Notes: a model not told the origin generated them from the sequence alone. A stretch of 41,859 nucleotides of DNA from Actinoplanes regularis (GCF_900188005.1 NZ_FZNR01000038.1:1-41859); one strand, 5' to 3'; shown: positions 16,281-26,571, counted from the first letter of the stretch. Made by a program: numbers and translations.

Positions 16281-16422
16281 CGTGCAGCGGGCGCTTCGGC
16301 CGGCTTCGCCGTCGATCACATTGGAGGCCTATGTGCACTTCTGGCCGCGCCGTGAGCGTCGTCGCGGGGTCGTCGGCGAGGCGTTGAAAGCGGCTGCCGC
16401 TGGTCGGTGGGACCTGGGATGA
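16281..16422 (+). pseudogene. Tyrosine recombinase (integrase) C-terminal remnant
   Basis: The forward frame ending at TGA 16420-16422 reads RPASPSITLEAYVHFWPR, then RRRGVVGEAL. This is the terminal part of phage or plasmid-type integrases around the catalytic Tyr (in LEAYVH); intact relatives have LGHAS before SITL. The core domain with the other catalytic residues (R...HxxR) is not readable upstream, so only about 45 residues remain. The remnant points at the tRNA-Ala 3' end 65 bp away, the usual arrangement int-attP in elements that use tRNA genes. Confidence 0.7.
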
Positions 16423-16485
16423 GGTGGTCCCAAAGTGGTCCCAACGATCTTGGTCTTGCGTTTCGCCTGGTGAGAGGCTTGAAAT

Positions 16486-16509
16486 GTGGAGCCTAGGGGA
16501 CTTGAACCC
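16486..16509. repeat. Putative attachment-site repeat within tRNA-Ala 3' end
   Basis: The 3' end of tRNA-Ala plus one flanking base. It matches 21 of 24 bases of the distal copy at 13807-13830 in the same orientation. Confidence 0.55.
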
Positions 16510-16559
16510 CTAACCCCCGCCTTGCAAAGGCGGTGCTCTGCCAATTGAGCTAAGGCCCC
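16487..16559 (-). tRNA. tRNA-Ala (anticodon TGC)
   Basis: A 73-nt cloverleaf on the minus strand. The acceptor GGGGCCT pairs with AGGCTCC, followed by discriminator A. The D-arm is TTAGCTCAATTGGCAGAGC, the anticodon loop contains TTTGCAA (TGC), and the T-loop is GGTTCAAGTCC. CCA is not encoded. It follows tRNA-Ile, as is usual downstream of gyrA in actinobacteria, and served as an integration site. Confidence 0.96.
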
Positions 16560-16569
16560 GGACAGCGCC

Positions 16570-16698
16570 TCAGCGCAGGTCGGGAGCGGTGGTCGCCTCA
16601 TGCCACAGGGCACGCTCGTCGCTGGAGGCCTTGACTTTCTTGACCACCAGCGCAGCCGCACCGACGACAGCCGCCACGATGAGAAGCTTCTTCAGCAT
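16570..16698 (-). CDS. DLW-39 family small protein
   Basis: A 42-residue protein beginning MLKKLLIVAAVVGAAALVV and ending DERALWHEATTAPDLR. A single N-terminal hydrophobic helix is followed by a short charged tail with the family's conserved D/A-L-W core. GGGGG lies 8 nt upstream of the ATG. It sits between tRNA-Ile and tRNA-Ala, a place where this small actinobacterial family is often found. It is probably a membrane-anchored peptide, and its function is unknown. It is short enough to be missed by automatic ORF calling. Confidence 0.85.
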   Translation of the reverse strand: MLKKLLIVAAVVGAAALVVKKVKASSDERALWHEATTAPDLR

Positions 16699-16751
16699 CG
16701 AGTACCCCCAAATCCGGGACCGCAGACGCACAAAGGGCCATAAGACATAAC

Positions 16752-16793
16752 GGGCGATCCTTGATCCGCTCGACTTGCGGATCGGAATCGCCC
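16752..16793 (-). terminator. Hairpin downstream of tRNA-Ile
   Basis: An imperfect long stem: GGGCGAT and GATCCGC on one side pair with GCGGATC and ATCGCCC on the other, with a small internal loop. It starts 10 bp after the 3' end of tRNA-Ile and is followed on the minus strand by a T-rich stretch. It could terminate the tRNA-Ile transcript or guide its 3' processing. Confidence 0.55.
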
Positions 16794-16802
16794 GATCGCC
16801 TG

Positions 16803-16876
16803 TGGGGCTAGCTGGAATCGAACCAGCGACCTCAGAGTTATCAGCTCTGCGCTCTAACCGACTGAGCTATAGCCCC
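16803..16876 (-). tRNA. tRNA-Ile (anticodon GAT)
   Basis: A 74-nt cloverleaf on the minus strand. The acceptor GGGGCTA pairs with TAGCCCC, followed by discriminator A. The D-arm is TAGCTCAGTCGGTTAGAGC, the anticodon loop is CTGATAA (GAT), and the T-loop is GGTTCGATTCC. CCA is not encoded. It lies just downstream of gyrA-DUF3566, its usual place in actinobacteria. Confidence 0.97.
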
Positions 16877-16954
16877 CTCAACTGCGGATTGAACGTTACC
16901 GCATCGGGTTGTGAGCCACCAAAGCGGGGGTGGCCCACAACCCGATCAGGTACG

Positions 16955-17854
16955 TCAGTCTCGCTCCGCGAGCGTCAGCTCGATGCCGCCGACCAGGTCG
17001 GCGCACACGTTGTAGATGAACGCTCCGAGCGTCGCCAGCGCCGTGAACAGCACGACGTTGACCGCGCCGATCAGCATCGACGTGCCGATGACGCCCCACG
17101 CGGTGATCCGGAAGCCGCCGGTGTCACCGGTACCGCCGCTCGCGCTGACCAGTTCCTTGAGGCTGTCGTTGACCGAGGTCCAGACGCCCATCGTGTCCAA
17201 TGCCAGGTAGAGCACCGAGGTCGCGACGACCACCACGATGAACAGCACGATCGAGACCGCGAACGCGAACTTCATCACAGACCACGGGTCGATCCGCTTG
17301 AGGTTCAGCCGGGCCCGACGCGGACCACGTGCCGCGGCCGAGGAGACCGTGGAACGGGCCGAACGAACCGCTTCGGAGACCCGGGCGGCCCCCACTGCCG
17401 ACGTCCCACCCGGACCGGCCGGCGCCGCGGCCGACCCGGAGACCGGCACGGTGCGCTGATTCGCGGCACCGGGCGGGGTCACCGTGGGCACACTGCCCGC
17501 CGGGCGCGCAGCGGCGCCCGTAGGGGCGCCAGGCACCGTTCCAGGGCGCGCCGAGGCGGCCCCGGGCGCGGCGCCCTTGCCCTTGGTCACGACCGGCACC
17601 GCCGCCGAAGCCTTGGCCACAGCGGGACCGCTGGGCCGTTTGGCGTCTGCGTCCGATCCGGCGGCGGATGGCTCACCGGGCGGCGGGGCCATCCCCGGCG
17701 CCCTGGTGAACTTCGGCGGGGACGGGGCATCGGCGGGGACAGCGGCGCGCCCAGCGGTCTCGCGTCCAGTCGCTGCGGCGCCGTCCTTCTTCGCCGCATC
17801 GCCCGGAGTCGCTGAGGTCCCGGGGCCCCCCGACTTCGCCTGTGTCTCCGGCAT
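16955..17854 (-). CDS. DUF3566 domain transmembrane protein
   Basis: A 299-residue protein. The first ~180 residues are a disordered Pro/Ala/Gly/Thr-rich stretch. The C-terminal ~115 residues form the DUF3566 domain, beginning RRARLNLKRIDPWSVMKFAF, with two membrane helices (about 195-215 and 265-288) and the conserved IDPWSVMK entry. The family is found almost only in actinobacteria, directly after gyrA. Its molecular role is not established; a membrane role linked to division or envelope is possible. The ATG at 17854 follows the gyrA stop by 3 bp, with AGGA inside the end of gyrA, so the two are co-translated. Confidence 0.9.
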   Translation of the reverse strand: MPETQAKSGGPGTSATPGDAAKKDGAAATGRETAGRAAVPADAPSPPKFTRAPGMAPPPGEPSAAGSDADAKRPSGPAVAKASAAVPVVTKGKGAAPGAASARPGTVPGAPTGAAARPAGSVPTVTPPGAANQRTVPVSGSAAAPAGPGGTSAVGAARVSEAVRSARSTVSSAAARGPRRARLNLKRIDPWSVMKFAFAVSIVLFIVVVVATSVLYLALDTMGVWTSVNDSLKELVSASGGTGDTGGFRITAWGVIGTSMLIGAVNVVLFTALATLGAFIYNVCADLVGGIELTLAERD

Positions 17855-17857
17855 CAA

Positions 17858-20371
<2,514 letters not shown>

Positions 20372-20492
20372 TGTTAACCCTTACTCAAGGTGTAGCCAGG
20401 CAAATTCGGCCAAAGCCCGCAAATAGCTGTGGATAACATTGTGGAAAGGTGCCCCACGCTGTGGACACGTGACCAGCGATGCCAGCCAGGGG
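20372..20492. promoter_or_regulatory. gyrB-gyrA intergenic region with three DnaA boxes
   Basis: Three 9-mers in the same orientation: TGTGGATAA (20428-20436, perfect complement of TTATCCACA), TGTGGAAAG (20440-20448) and TGTGGACAC (20460-20468). They suggest DnaA binding, and possibly control of gyrA, 8 kb from oriC. Confidence 0.65.
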
Positions 20493-22445
20493 TCAGATGT
20501 CGAGGAACCTGACGTCCTTCGCGTTGCGCTGGATGAACGACCGCCGAGCCTCGACGTCCTCACCCATCAGCACGCTGAACAACTCGTCAGCCACCGCGGC
20601 GTCGTCCAGGGTCACCTGACGCAGGGTCCGGGTGTCCGGGTCCATAGTGGTGTCCCACAGCTCGTGGAAGTTCATCTCGCCGAGACCCTTGAACCGCTGG
20701 ATGTCATCCGGCTTGGCGTTCGCCTTCTTCTGCTGACGCAGGGCGATCAATCCATCACGCTCACGGTCGGAGTACGCGTACTGCGCGTCGTCGCCCCGCT
20801 TGTTCCACTTGATCTTGTAGAGCGGCGGCGACGCCAGGTAGACGTGCCCCTGCTCGACGAGCGGCCGCATGAAGCGGAACAGCAAGGTGAGCAACAGCGT
20901 CTGGATGTGCTGGCCGTCGACGTCGGCGTCGGCCATCAGAATAATCTTGTGGTACCGCAGCTTCCCGATGTCGAACTCGTCGTGGATACCGGTGCCCAGC
21001 GCGGTGATCAGCGCCTGGACCTCGTTGTTCTTCAACACCCGGTCGATCCGGGCCTTCTCCACGTTCAGGATCTTGCCGCGGATGGGCAGGATCGCCTGGT
21101 ACTTGCTCGACCGGCCCTGCTTGGCCGAACCGCCGGCCGAGTCACCCTCGACGATGAACAGCTCGGTCTCGCGCGGGTCAGTGGACTGGCAGTCGGCCAG
21201 CTTGCCCGGCATCGAGCCGGACTCCAGCAGCGACTTACGGCGGGCCAGCTTGCGGGCCTGCTGTGCGGCGATCCGGGCGCGAGCGGCCTGGTCGGCCTTG
21301 GTGATGATCAGCTTGGCGTCCGCGGGATTGCGGTCGAACCAGTCGGCAAGCTGCTCGTTGGCGACCCGCTGCACGAAGCTCTTCATGTCGGTGTTGCCGA
21401 GCTTCGTCTTGGTCTGACCCTCGAACTGCGGCTCACGCAGGGTCACCGAGATGATCGCGGCGAGACCCTCGCGGATGTCCTCACCGGACAACTTCTGGTC
21501 GCTCTTGAGGAACTTCTTCTCGATGCCGTACTTGTTGACGATCGTGGTCAGCGCGGCCCGGAAGCCCTCTTCGTGGGTACCGCCCTCGTGGGTGTTGATG
21601 CGGTTCGCGAAGGTGTAGACCGACTCACCGTAGGACTCGTTCCACTGCATGGCGATCTCGACGCCCATGCCGGCCTCGTTGTCCTCGGTACCGAACTCGA
21701 TCACCGTCTTGTGGATCGCGCTCTTGGTGGCGTTGAGGTGCCGGACGAAGTCCGAGATGCCGCCCGCGTACATGAAGGTGACCTTGCGCGGCTCACCGTT
21801 CTCGTCCGCGAACTCGGTGCGCTCGTCGGTGAAGTTGATGGTGAGCGCGCGGTTCAGGAACGCCATCTCCTGGAGCCGGCGGTAGATCGTCTGGAAGTCG
21901 AACTCGACGGTCTCAAAGATGTTCGGGTCCGGCCAGAACTGCACCGTCGAGCCGGTGGACTCGGTGGTCTCGCCCTTGATCAGCTCCTCCGGCACGGAGG
22001 CGTTGTACTTCTGCCGCCAGACGAAGCCGTTCTTGTGGATCTTCACCGCCATCCGAGTGGAAAGCGCGTTCACCACCGAGACGCCGACGCCGTGCAGACC
22101 GCCGGAGACCTTGTAGGCCTGGTTGTCGAACTTGCCACCCGCGTGCAGCACGGTCAGCGCCACCTCGACGCCGGGCTTCTTCAGCTTGGGGTGCAGGTCG
22201 ACCGGGAAACCACGGCCGTTGTCGGTGACCGAAACGCCACCGTCGGCCAGCAGCACCACGTCGATGGTGTCGCAGTACCCCGCGAGCGCCTCGTCGACGG
22301 CGTTGTCCACCACCTCCCAGATCAGGTGGTGCAGACCCCGCTCGCCGGTAGAGCCGATGTACATGCCGGGACGCTTGCGAACCGCTTCAAGGCCTTCGAG
22401 CACGGTGATTGAATCGGCACCGTACTCCTGATTGTTCTCTGCCAC
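20493..22445 (-). CDS. gyrB: DNA gyrase subunit B
   Basis: A 650-residue ATPase subunit of gyrase. The GHKL domain begins with ITVLEGLEAVRKRPGMYIGS. The ATP-binding NAVDEALAGYCD and the DNGRGFPVDLH loop follow, then the transducer domain. The Toprim motifs EGDSAGGSAKQGR, PIRGKILNVEKAR and DADVDGQHI are intact, and the protein ends RRSFIQRNAKDVRFLDI, as usual in actinobacteria. I chose the GTG at 22445 (VAENNQEYG...); a frame extension up to 22511 would add 22 unnatural residues. It is transcribed away from oriC. A 530-bp non-coding region separates it from the divergent unknown gene at 22976. Confidence 0.97.
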   Translation of the reverse strand: MAENNQEYGADSITVLEGLEAVRKRPGMYIGSTGERGLHHLIWEVVDNAVDEALAGYCDTIDVVLLADGGVSVTDNGRGFPVDLHPKLKKPGVEVALTVLHAGGKFDNQAYKVSGGLHGVGVSVVNALSTRMAVKIHKNGFVWRQKYNASVPEELIKGETTESTGSTVQFWPDPNIFETVEFDFQTIYRRLQEMAFLNRALTINFTDERTEFADENGEPRKVTFMYAGGISDFVRHLNATKSAIHKTVIEFGTEDNEAGMGVEIAMQWNESYGESVYTFANRINTHEGGTHEEGFRAALTTIVNKYGIEKKFLKSDQKLSGEDIREGLAAIISVTLREPQFEGQTKTKLGNTDMKSFVQRVANEQLADWFDRNPADAKLIITKADQAARARIAAQQARKLARRKSLLESGSMPGKLADCQSTDPRETELFIVEGDSAGGSAKQGRSSKYQAILPIRGKILNVEKARIDRVLKNNEVQALITALGTGIHDEFDIGKLRYHKIILMADADVDGQHIQTLLLTLLFRFMRPLVEQGHVYLASPPLYKIKWNKRGDDAQYAYSDRERDGLIALRQQKKANAKPDDIQRFKGLGEMNFHELWDTTMDPDTRTLRQVTLDDAAVADELFSVLMGEDVEARRSFIQRNAKDVRFLDI

Positions 22446-22975
22446 CCTCGGCCGCTTTCTCGCACCGGACCCATGGGGCCCCGCACGGGGTTGGCAGGCG
22501 TCCAGCAGCAATCAGCGCACACGAGACACCAGCTTGATGACACCGCGGAAGAAAGCGGACCACCGGTGGAACCGTGCACGCCGGTCGCCGCGGGCTGCCC
22601 GCGGATCGTGATCGGCTGGAAAAACCGCGTAGCGTGACGAAAGTGGCTGCGTGTAACAGCTCAACCACCGTCAAGCACAGTTTTCCCGGTCGCTGTCGAT
22701 TCTACTCCGCCGAAGCGAGTTGGCGAGGGTCCGGCACCCCTTCTGGGGGCCTGAGACATCCGTAGCGCGATTTAGCCCGCCTCCCGCGTCTCCCCCTACA
22801 CGGAACAGCTTGCTCGCAGAATGGCAAACGCTGCGGGCCGGGCGCGCCTGCCGGACCCGGCCGACGCCCGCTGCCACACTGCCTGTCAACAGCAGGCGTT
22901 GGTGTCGTAACCTCGCCCGCACAGGCCGTACATGGCCGAACGGCCATGAGGTCGGGTCGAGAAAGGGTTGCCCCG
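22446..22975. other. Divergent intergenic region upstream of gyrB
   Basis: 530 bp with no credible gene. It should hold the gyrB promoter and that of the divergent unknown gene. The notable element is the near-perfect palindrome CATGGCCGAACGGCCATG at 22931-22948, ending 27 bp before the forward gene. I could not place a confident promoter pair. Confidence 0.5.
22931..22948. promoter_or_regulatory. 18-bp inverted repeat, putative operator
   Basis: CATGGCCG and CGGCCATG form a perfect inverted repeat around AA, located 27 bp upstream of the start of the unknown gene at 22976 and before its Shine-Dalgarno sequence. Its size and place suit a dimeric repressor site or a 5'-UTR hairpin. Confidence 0.45.
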
Positions 22976-23542
22976 ATGGCGCACGACAAGGGCCTGGACA
23001 ACGTCGCGGTGCACTGGCCGCGGACGAACCAGTACTACGACCCGGTGGCTCCCGCCGAGTTCGTCGACTTCGGGGCGATCGCCGACGCTCCCGAGATCGC
23101 CGCGCCCACCGGGGCACTGGCGCTGCACATCGCCAAGACCGGCACGGTGCGCGCGACCGCCTACACCGAACTGGTCGACCTGCTGCTCGGCCTCGAGGGC
23201 GTGCTCTACGCCACCGACGCGGCCGCGGAGGACGAGGACCCGGTGATCGACCCGGACGGCTGCGCGTGGATCGCCGGCGGCTTGGAGCGCTTCGTCGAGG
23301 GTCACGAGAAGTTCGGTGACCTGGTCACCTTCGACACGGTGGCCGAGGTGATGCGGACCGCGATCGCCGGTGGGCGCCTGGCCGACCAGCAGTTGCGCTG
23401 GCTCGACCACCGGCTCACGGCGTTGCGCGACGACGCGGGCAACGCCCCGCACTGGAGCTTCGCCCGTACCGAACTGGCGATCCTGGCGGGTTTCTACCGC
23501 CGCTGCGCCGATCGTGGTTTCGCGGTCTTCGCGGACTACTGA
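22976..23542 (+). CDS. Conserved hypothetical protein (unknown family)
   Basis: A 188-residue acidic soluble protein starting MAHDKGLDNVAVHWPRTNQYY and rich in Ala, Asp, Leu and Trp. It has no signal peptide, membrane helix or motif I recognise; most of it looks helical (AYTELVDLLLGLEGVLYA, EVMRTAIAGGRLADQQLRWL). I chose the ATG at 22976 because GAAAGGG lies 8 nt upstream; the open frame extends to 22946 but enters the palindrome. It is inserted in opposite orientation between gyrB and the DUF721 gene and is transcribed toward oriC. Natural codon use makes it a real gene; function unknown. Confidence 0.75.
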   Translation: MAHDKGLDNVAVHWPRTNQYYDPVAPAEFVDFGAIADAPEIAAPTGALALHIAKTGTVRATAYTELVDLLLGLEGVLYATDAAAEDEDPVIDPDGCAWIAGGLERFVEGHEKFGDLVTFDTVAEVMRTAIAGGRLADQQLRWLDHRLTALRDDAGNAPHWSFARTELAILAGFYRRCADRGFAVFADY

Positions 23543-23605
23543 TCCTCGCACCGTCCGCGAGCGGTCACGGTCACACCAGGCCGGAGATTCCCGGACCCGC
23601 CGCGG

Positions 23606-24253
23606 TCAGCCATAGGTGTCGCGAGGGCCACGGCCCTGCACCCGACGTGGGCCGCGGTTCCACGACGGCGCCGCCGGCCCGTGGATGTTCAGCTTGGTGA
23701 CCACCTTGTGCCCGACCTCAGCGGCGATCTGCTTCAGCAGCCGGGCGGTGAGCATCCGCAATTGGGTGGCCCACGCGGTGGACTCCGCCTCGACGGTCAG
23801 CACCCCGGCCTCGAGCTTCACCGGCCGGCTGTGCGCGGCGATGTCCGGCCCGACCACCTTCTCCCAGGCGCCGAAAACGGTCGCCTCGGCCTTCGGCCGC
23901 TCCCAGCCCCGCGCCTTCATCAGACGCTCCAGCATCGTCCCGAACAGCTGGGGATCACGCGGATCCGGTCCCGGACCGGAATAGCCGCGGAGCCGCTTCT
24001 CGCCGCTTCCGCCGCCGGTCCGCCTGCGCGGCTGGCGGGCCGCATCCCGGCGCTTCGCCAGAGCCGCGTCCAGGACCGCCCGCGCCAGTTCCGGCCCCGC
24101 CTTCCCGGCCTCCGAGGCGAGGGGACCATCCGCACCCGAAGCGGCGGACTGTCCCGCAGGGCCGCCATCGCCGCTCGGAGCAGCCGGTTCGGCTGCCCGC
24201 GACGGCCGCGAGCCAGGTCGCCCGTCGTCCGTCCCGCTCACCTCACGTGGCAT
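23606..24253 (-). CDS. dciA: DUF721 / DciA-family protein
   Basis: A 215-residue protein. The N-terminal ~65 residues are disordered. A basic helical stretch (LARAVLDAALAKRRDAARQP) and RGYSGPGPDPRDPQLFGTML follow, then the DUF721 core (about 115-190) with KVVGPDIAAHSRPVKLEAGV and TVEAESTAWATQLRMLTARL. DUF721 proteins include DciA, which assists the replicative helicase DnaB in bacteria that lack DnaC/DnaI loaders, so this one probably helps load the helicase at oriC. The ATG at 24253 has a strong AGGAGGTGA just upstream. That ribosome site directly follows the DnaA-box-like TTGTCCACA (24266-24274). It is downstream of recF, as in most actinobacteria. Confidence 0.9.
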   Translation of the reverse strand: MPREVSGTDDGRPGSRPSRAAEPAAPSGDGGPAGQSAASGADGPLASEAGKAGPELARAVLDAALAKRRDAARQPRRRTGGGSGEKRLRGYSGPGPDPRDPQLFGTMLERLMKARGWERPKAEATVFGAWEKVVGPDIAAHSRPVKLEAGVLTVEAESTAWATQLRMLTARLLKQIAAEVGHKVVTKLNIHGPAAPSWNRGPRRVQGRGPRDTYG

Positions 24254-24525
24254 TCCGTCACCTCCTGTGGACAACCGCCACTCGTGCCACCGGCCGACAC
24301 CCCGTCAACAAGCTCACCAGGGCCCGCAGAATCCACGATCCACACCCAACCCGGCGTCCGGGCCCCACACCCGCTCCACGACACGCTCAGGGCCGCAGAG
24401 CGACGACTAGACCGCATCGGCGAGCCGTGCTCGACGCTGTCGGCCGTTGCGGGTCGAACAATCCGTGCGGTTCTTCGCGAATCACCGCAACAGTTATCCA
24501 CAGGTTGTGGAACCCTCCGCAGAAA
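24254..24525. promoter_or_regulatory. recF-dciA intergenic region with DnaA boxes
   Basis: 272 bp between the recF stop and the dciA start. It holds a perfect DnaA box TTATCCACA (24494-24502), followed 3 nt later by an inverted TGTGGAAC, and TTGTCCACA on the minus strand (24266-24274) adjoining the dciA ribosome site. It probably contains the dciA promoter; I see no gene in it. Confidence 0.6.
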
Positions 24526-25656
24526 TCATGACGCACGGATCACCGACCCGCTGGTCACGTCGAACCGCGCGCCCCGCAGCGCCGCCGGCACGTCCTCGGG
24601 AACCGCACAGGTGACCAGCAACTGGGCCGCATCGGACACCAGCGCCGCCAACCTGTCTCGCCGACCGGCGTCCAGCTCGGCGAAGACATCGTCCAGCACC
24701 AGCACCGGCTCGATCCCGTCCGACCGCAGCAGGTCGTACGCCGCGAGACGCAGGGCCAGCGCGAACGACCAGCACTCGCCGTGGCTCGCATAGCCCTTGG
24801 CGGGCAGCTCGCCCAGCGACAGGGCGAGGTCGTCGCGGTGCGGGCCGACCAGCGTCGTACCCCGCTCGATCTCGGCCGGCCGCCGCTCCCGCATGCTTGC
24901 CAGCAGCCCCGCCTCCAGGGCTGCCCGGTCCGGCGTCACGTTTTCGCCGAGGCGGGACGCGTACGCGATCGAGGCCGTCGACTTCCCCGCCGCCACCGTG
25001 TCGTACGCCTTGGTCAAATGCGGCCCGAGAGCCGCGGCGAGCTCCAGCCGGCCGGCCAGCAGCTCCGCCCCGTGGTACGCCAGATGCTGATCCCAAACGG
25101 CCAGCGTCGACAGGTCCTGCCCACGCGTCCCGCCCACCTTGCGGGTCAGGTACGCCGTCCGCAGCAACGCGTTGCGCTGCTTGACCACCCGGTCGTAGTC
25201 CGCGCGTACCCCGGCGTACCGCGGCTGCCGGGCGACCAGCAGATCATCGAGGTAACGACGGCGCTCGGACGGATCGCCACGGACCAGTTCCAGGTCCTCC
25301 GGCGCGAAGAGCACCATCCGCAGGGCGCCGAGCACCTCCCGCGGCCTGCGGACCGGTGATCGGTTCAGCCGGGCCCGGTTCGCCTTACCGGGCACGATCT
25401 CCAGCTCGACCAGCAGTTCCCGGCCATCATGGACGATCGCGCAGCGGATCACCGCCGAACCGGCACCGAAACGGACCAGTGGGGCGTCGGTGGCCACCCG
25501 GTGACTGTCCAGGGCGGCCACGTAGCCGAGTGCCTCGATGAGGTTCGTCTTGCCCATGCCGTTCTGCCCGACCAGCACGGACACGCCGGGATCGAGATCG
25601 ACAGCCACCCGCTCGTAGGAACGGAAGTCGACGAGCTCGACCCGGCGTACGTGCAT
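24526..25656 (-). CDS. recF: DNA replication and repair protein RecF
   Basis: A 376-residue SMC-like ATPase, the usual RecF length. Walker A GQNGMGKT is at residues 30-37 after the typical N-terminus VRRVELVDFRSYERV. The ABC signature region and Walker B LVLDDVFAELD are near residue 315. RecF works with RecO and RecR to load RecA on gapped single-stranded DNA at stalled forks. It starts 3 bp after the gnd stop and is probably co-transcribed with dnaN and gnd. Confidence 0.97.
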   Translation of the reverse strand: MHVRRVELVDFRSYERVAVDLDPGVSVLVGQNGMGKTNLIEALGYVAALDSHRVATDAPLVRFGAGSAVIRCAIVHDGRELLVELEIVPGKANRARLNRSPVRRPREVLGALRMVLFAPEDLELVRGDPSERRRYLDDLLVARQPRYAGVRADYDRVVKQRNALLRTAYLTRKVGGTRGQDLSTLAVWDQHLAYHGAELLAGRLELAAALGPHLTKAYDTVAAGKSTASIAYASRLGENVTPDRAALEAGLLASMRERRPAEIERGTTLVGPHRDDLALSLGELPAKGYASHGECWSFALALRLAAYDLLRSDGIEPVLVLDDVFAELDAGRRDRLAALVSDAAQLLVTCAVPEDVPAALRGARFDVTSGSVIRAS

Positions 25657-25659
25657 GGA

Positions 25660-26532
25660 TCAGCGCTTGACGGCGTGGCCGCCGAACTGGTTGCGCAGCG
25701 CGGCGACGGCCTTCATCGCCGGAGAGTCGTCCTGCCGCGAGGCGAACCGGGCGAACAACGACGCGGAGATGACGTGAGCCGGCACTGCGAGGCGAACCGC
25801 CTCGTCGACCGTCCACCGGCCCTCGCCGGTGTCGTCCGCGTAACCCTTCAGACCGGCCAGCTTCGGGTCCTCGTCGAGAGCCCGGTCCAGCAGGTCGAGC
25901 AGCCACGACTTGACAACGCTGCCCTCCCGCCAGCTCTTGATCACGGCGGGCACGTTCTCGACAAGCTCAGACGCCTCGAGGATCTCGTAGCCCTCGGCGT
26001 ACGCGTGCATCAGGCCGTACTCGATGCCGTTGTGCACCATCTTGGCGTAGTGACCGGCGCCCGGACCGCCGGCGTGCGCGAACCCGAACTCACCGGCCGG
26101 CTTGAGCGCCTCGAAGATCGGCATGCAGTGCGCCACCGTCTCCGCGTCGCCGCCGACCATCAGGGCGTACCCGTTGGTCTTGCCCCAGACGCCGCCGGAG
26201 ACACCGACGTCCATGTACTTGATGCCCTTCTTCGCGAGGCGCTCGGCCCGCGGGGCGTCGTCGGTGAACTTGGAGTTTCCGCCGTCGATGATGACGTCGC
26301 CGGGTGACAGAACCTCGGCGAGAGCGTCGATGGTGTCCTCAGTGATCTTGCCGGACGGCACCATGGTCCAGACCACCCGAGGCGTGGCGAGCTTCTCGGC
26401 CAGGTCGGCCAGGCTGCTGGCATCACTGACAGCCAGATTCTGGTCGAATCCGACGACTTCATGCCCGGCGGCACGAAGTCGTTCCCGCATGTTGCCACCC
26501 ATTCGACCGAGACCGATCAGGCCGAGTTGCAT
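25660..26532 (-). CDS. gnd: 6-phosphogluconate dehydrogenase, decarboxylating (short type)
   Basis: A 290-residue protein of the short 6-phosphogluconate dehydrogenase type (YqeC-like), smaller than the ~470-residue E. coli enzyme. The N-terminal Rossmann motif is LGLIGLGRMGGNMRERL with FDQN after the second strand. An acidic residue there suggests NAD(H) preference, though that is inference. The catalytic-domain signature DGGNSKFTDD and the GPGAGHYAKMVHNGIEYGLM helix with the catalytic Lys are present. It converts 6-phosphogluconate to ribulose-5-phosphate and CO2. Lying between dnaN and recF is a known actinobacterial arrangement. It has a 39-bp gap to dnaN and 3 bp to recF. Confidence 0.96.
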   Translation of the reverse strand: MQLGLIGLGRMGGNMRERLRAAGHEVVGFDQNLAVSDASSLADLAEKLATPRVVWTMVPSGKITEDTIDALAEVLSPGDVIIDGGNSKFTDDAPRAERLAKKGIKYMDVGVSGGVWGKTNGYALMVGGDAETVAHCMPIFEALKPAGEFGFAHAGGPGAGHYAKMVHNGIEYGLMHAYAEGYEILEASELVENVPAVIKSWREGSVVKSWLLDLLDRALDEDPKLAGLKGYADDTGEGRWTVDEAVRLAVPAHVISASLFARFASRQDDSPAMKAVAALRNQFGGHAVKR

Positions 26533-26571
26533 CGTCTCTCCCCTAGGAGTGCGAATGTTGCTCGCTCAGTA

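Larger units (their letters stand above)
13807..16509. mobile_element. Degraded integrative element at tRNA-Ala
   Basis: The segment is bounded by tRNA-Ala (3' end at 16487) and an imperfect copy of that 3' end. Next to the tRNA it carries the C-terminus of a tyrosine recombinase reading toward it. Inside lie a truncated and frameshifted regulator, a frameshifted flavoprotein and a small secreted protein. This is the layout of actinomycete integrative elements (pSAM2/AICE type) reduced to a 2.7-kb scar. Replication and transfer genes are absent. The limits rest on the 21/24 repeat. Confidence 0.6.
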
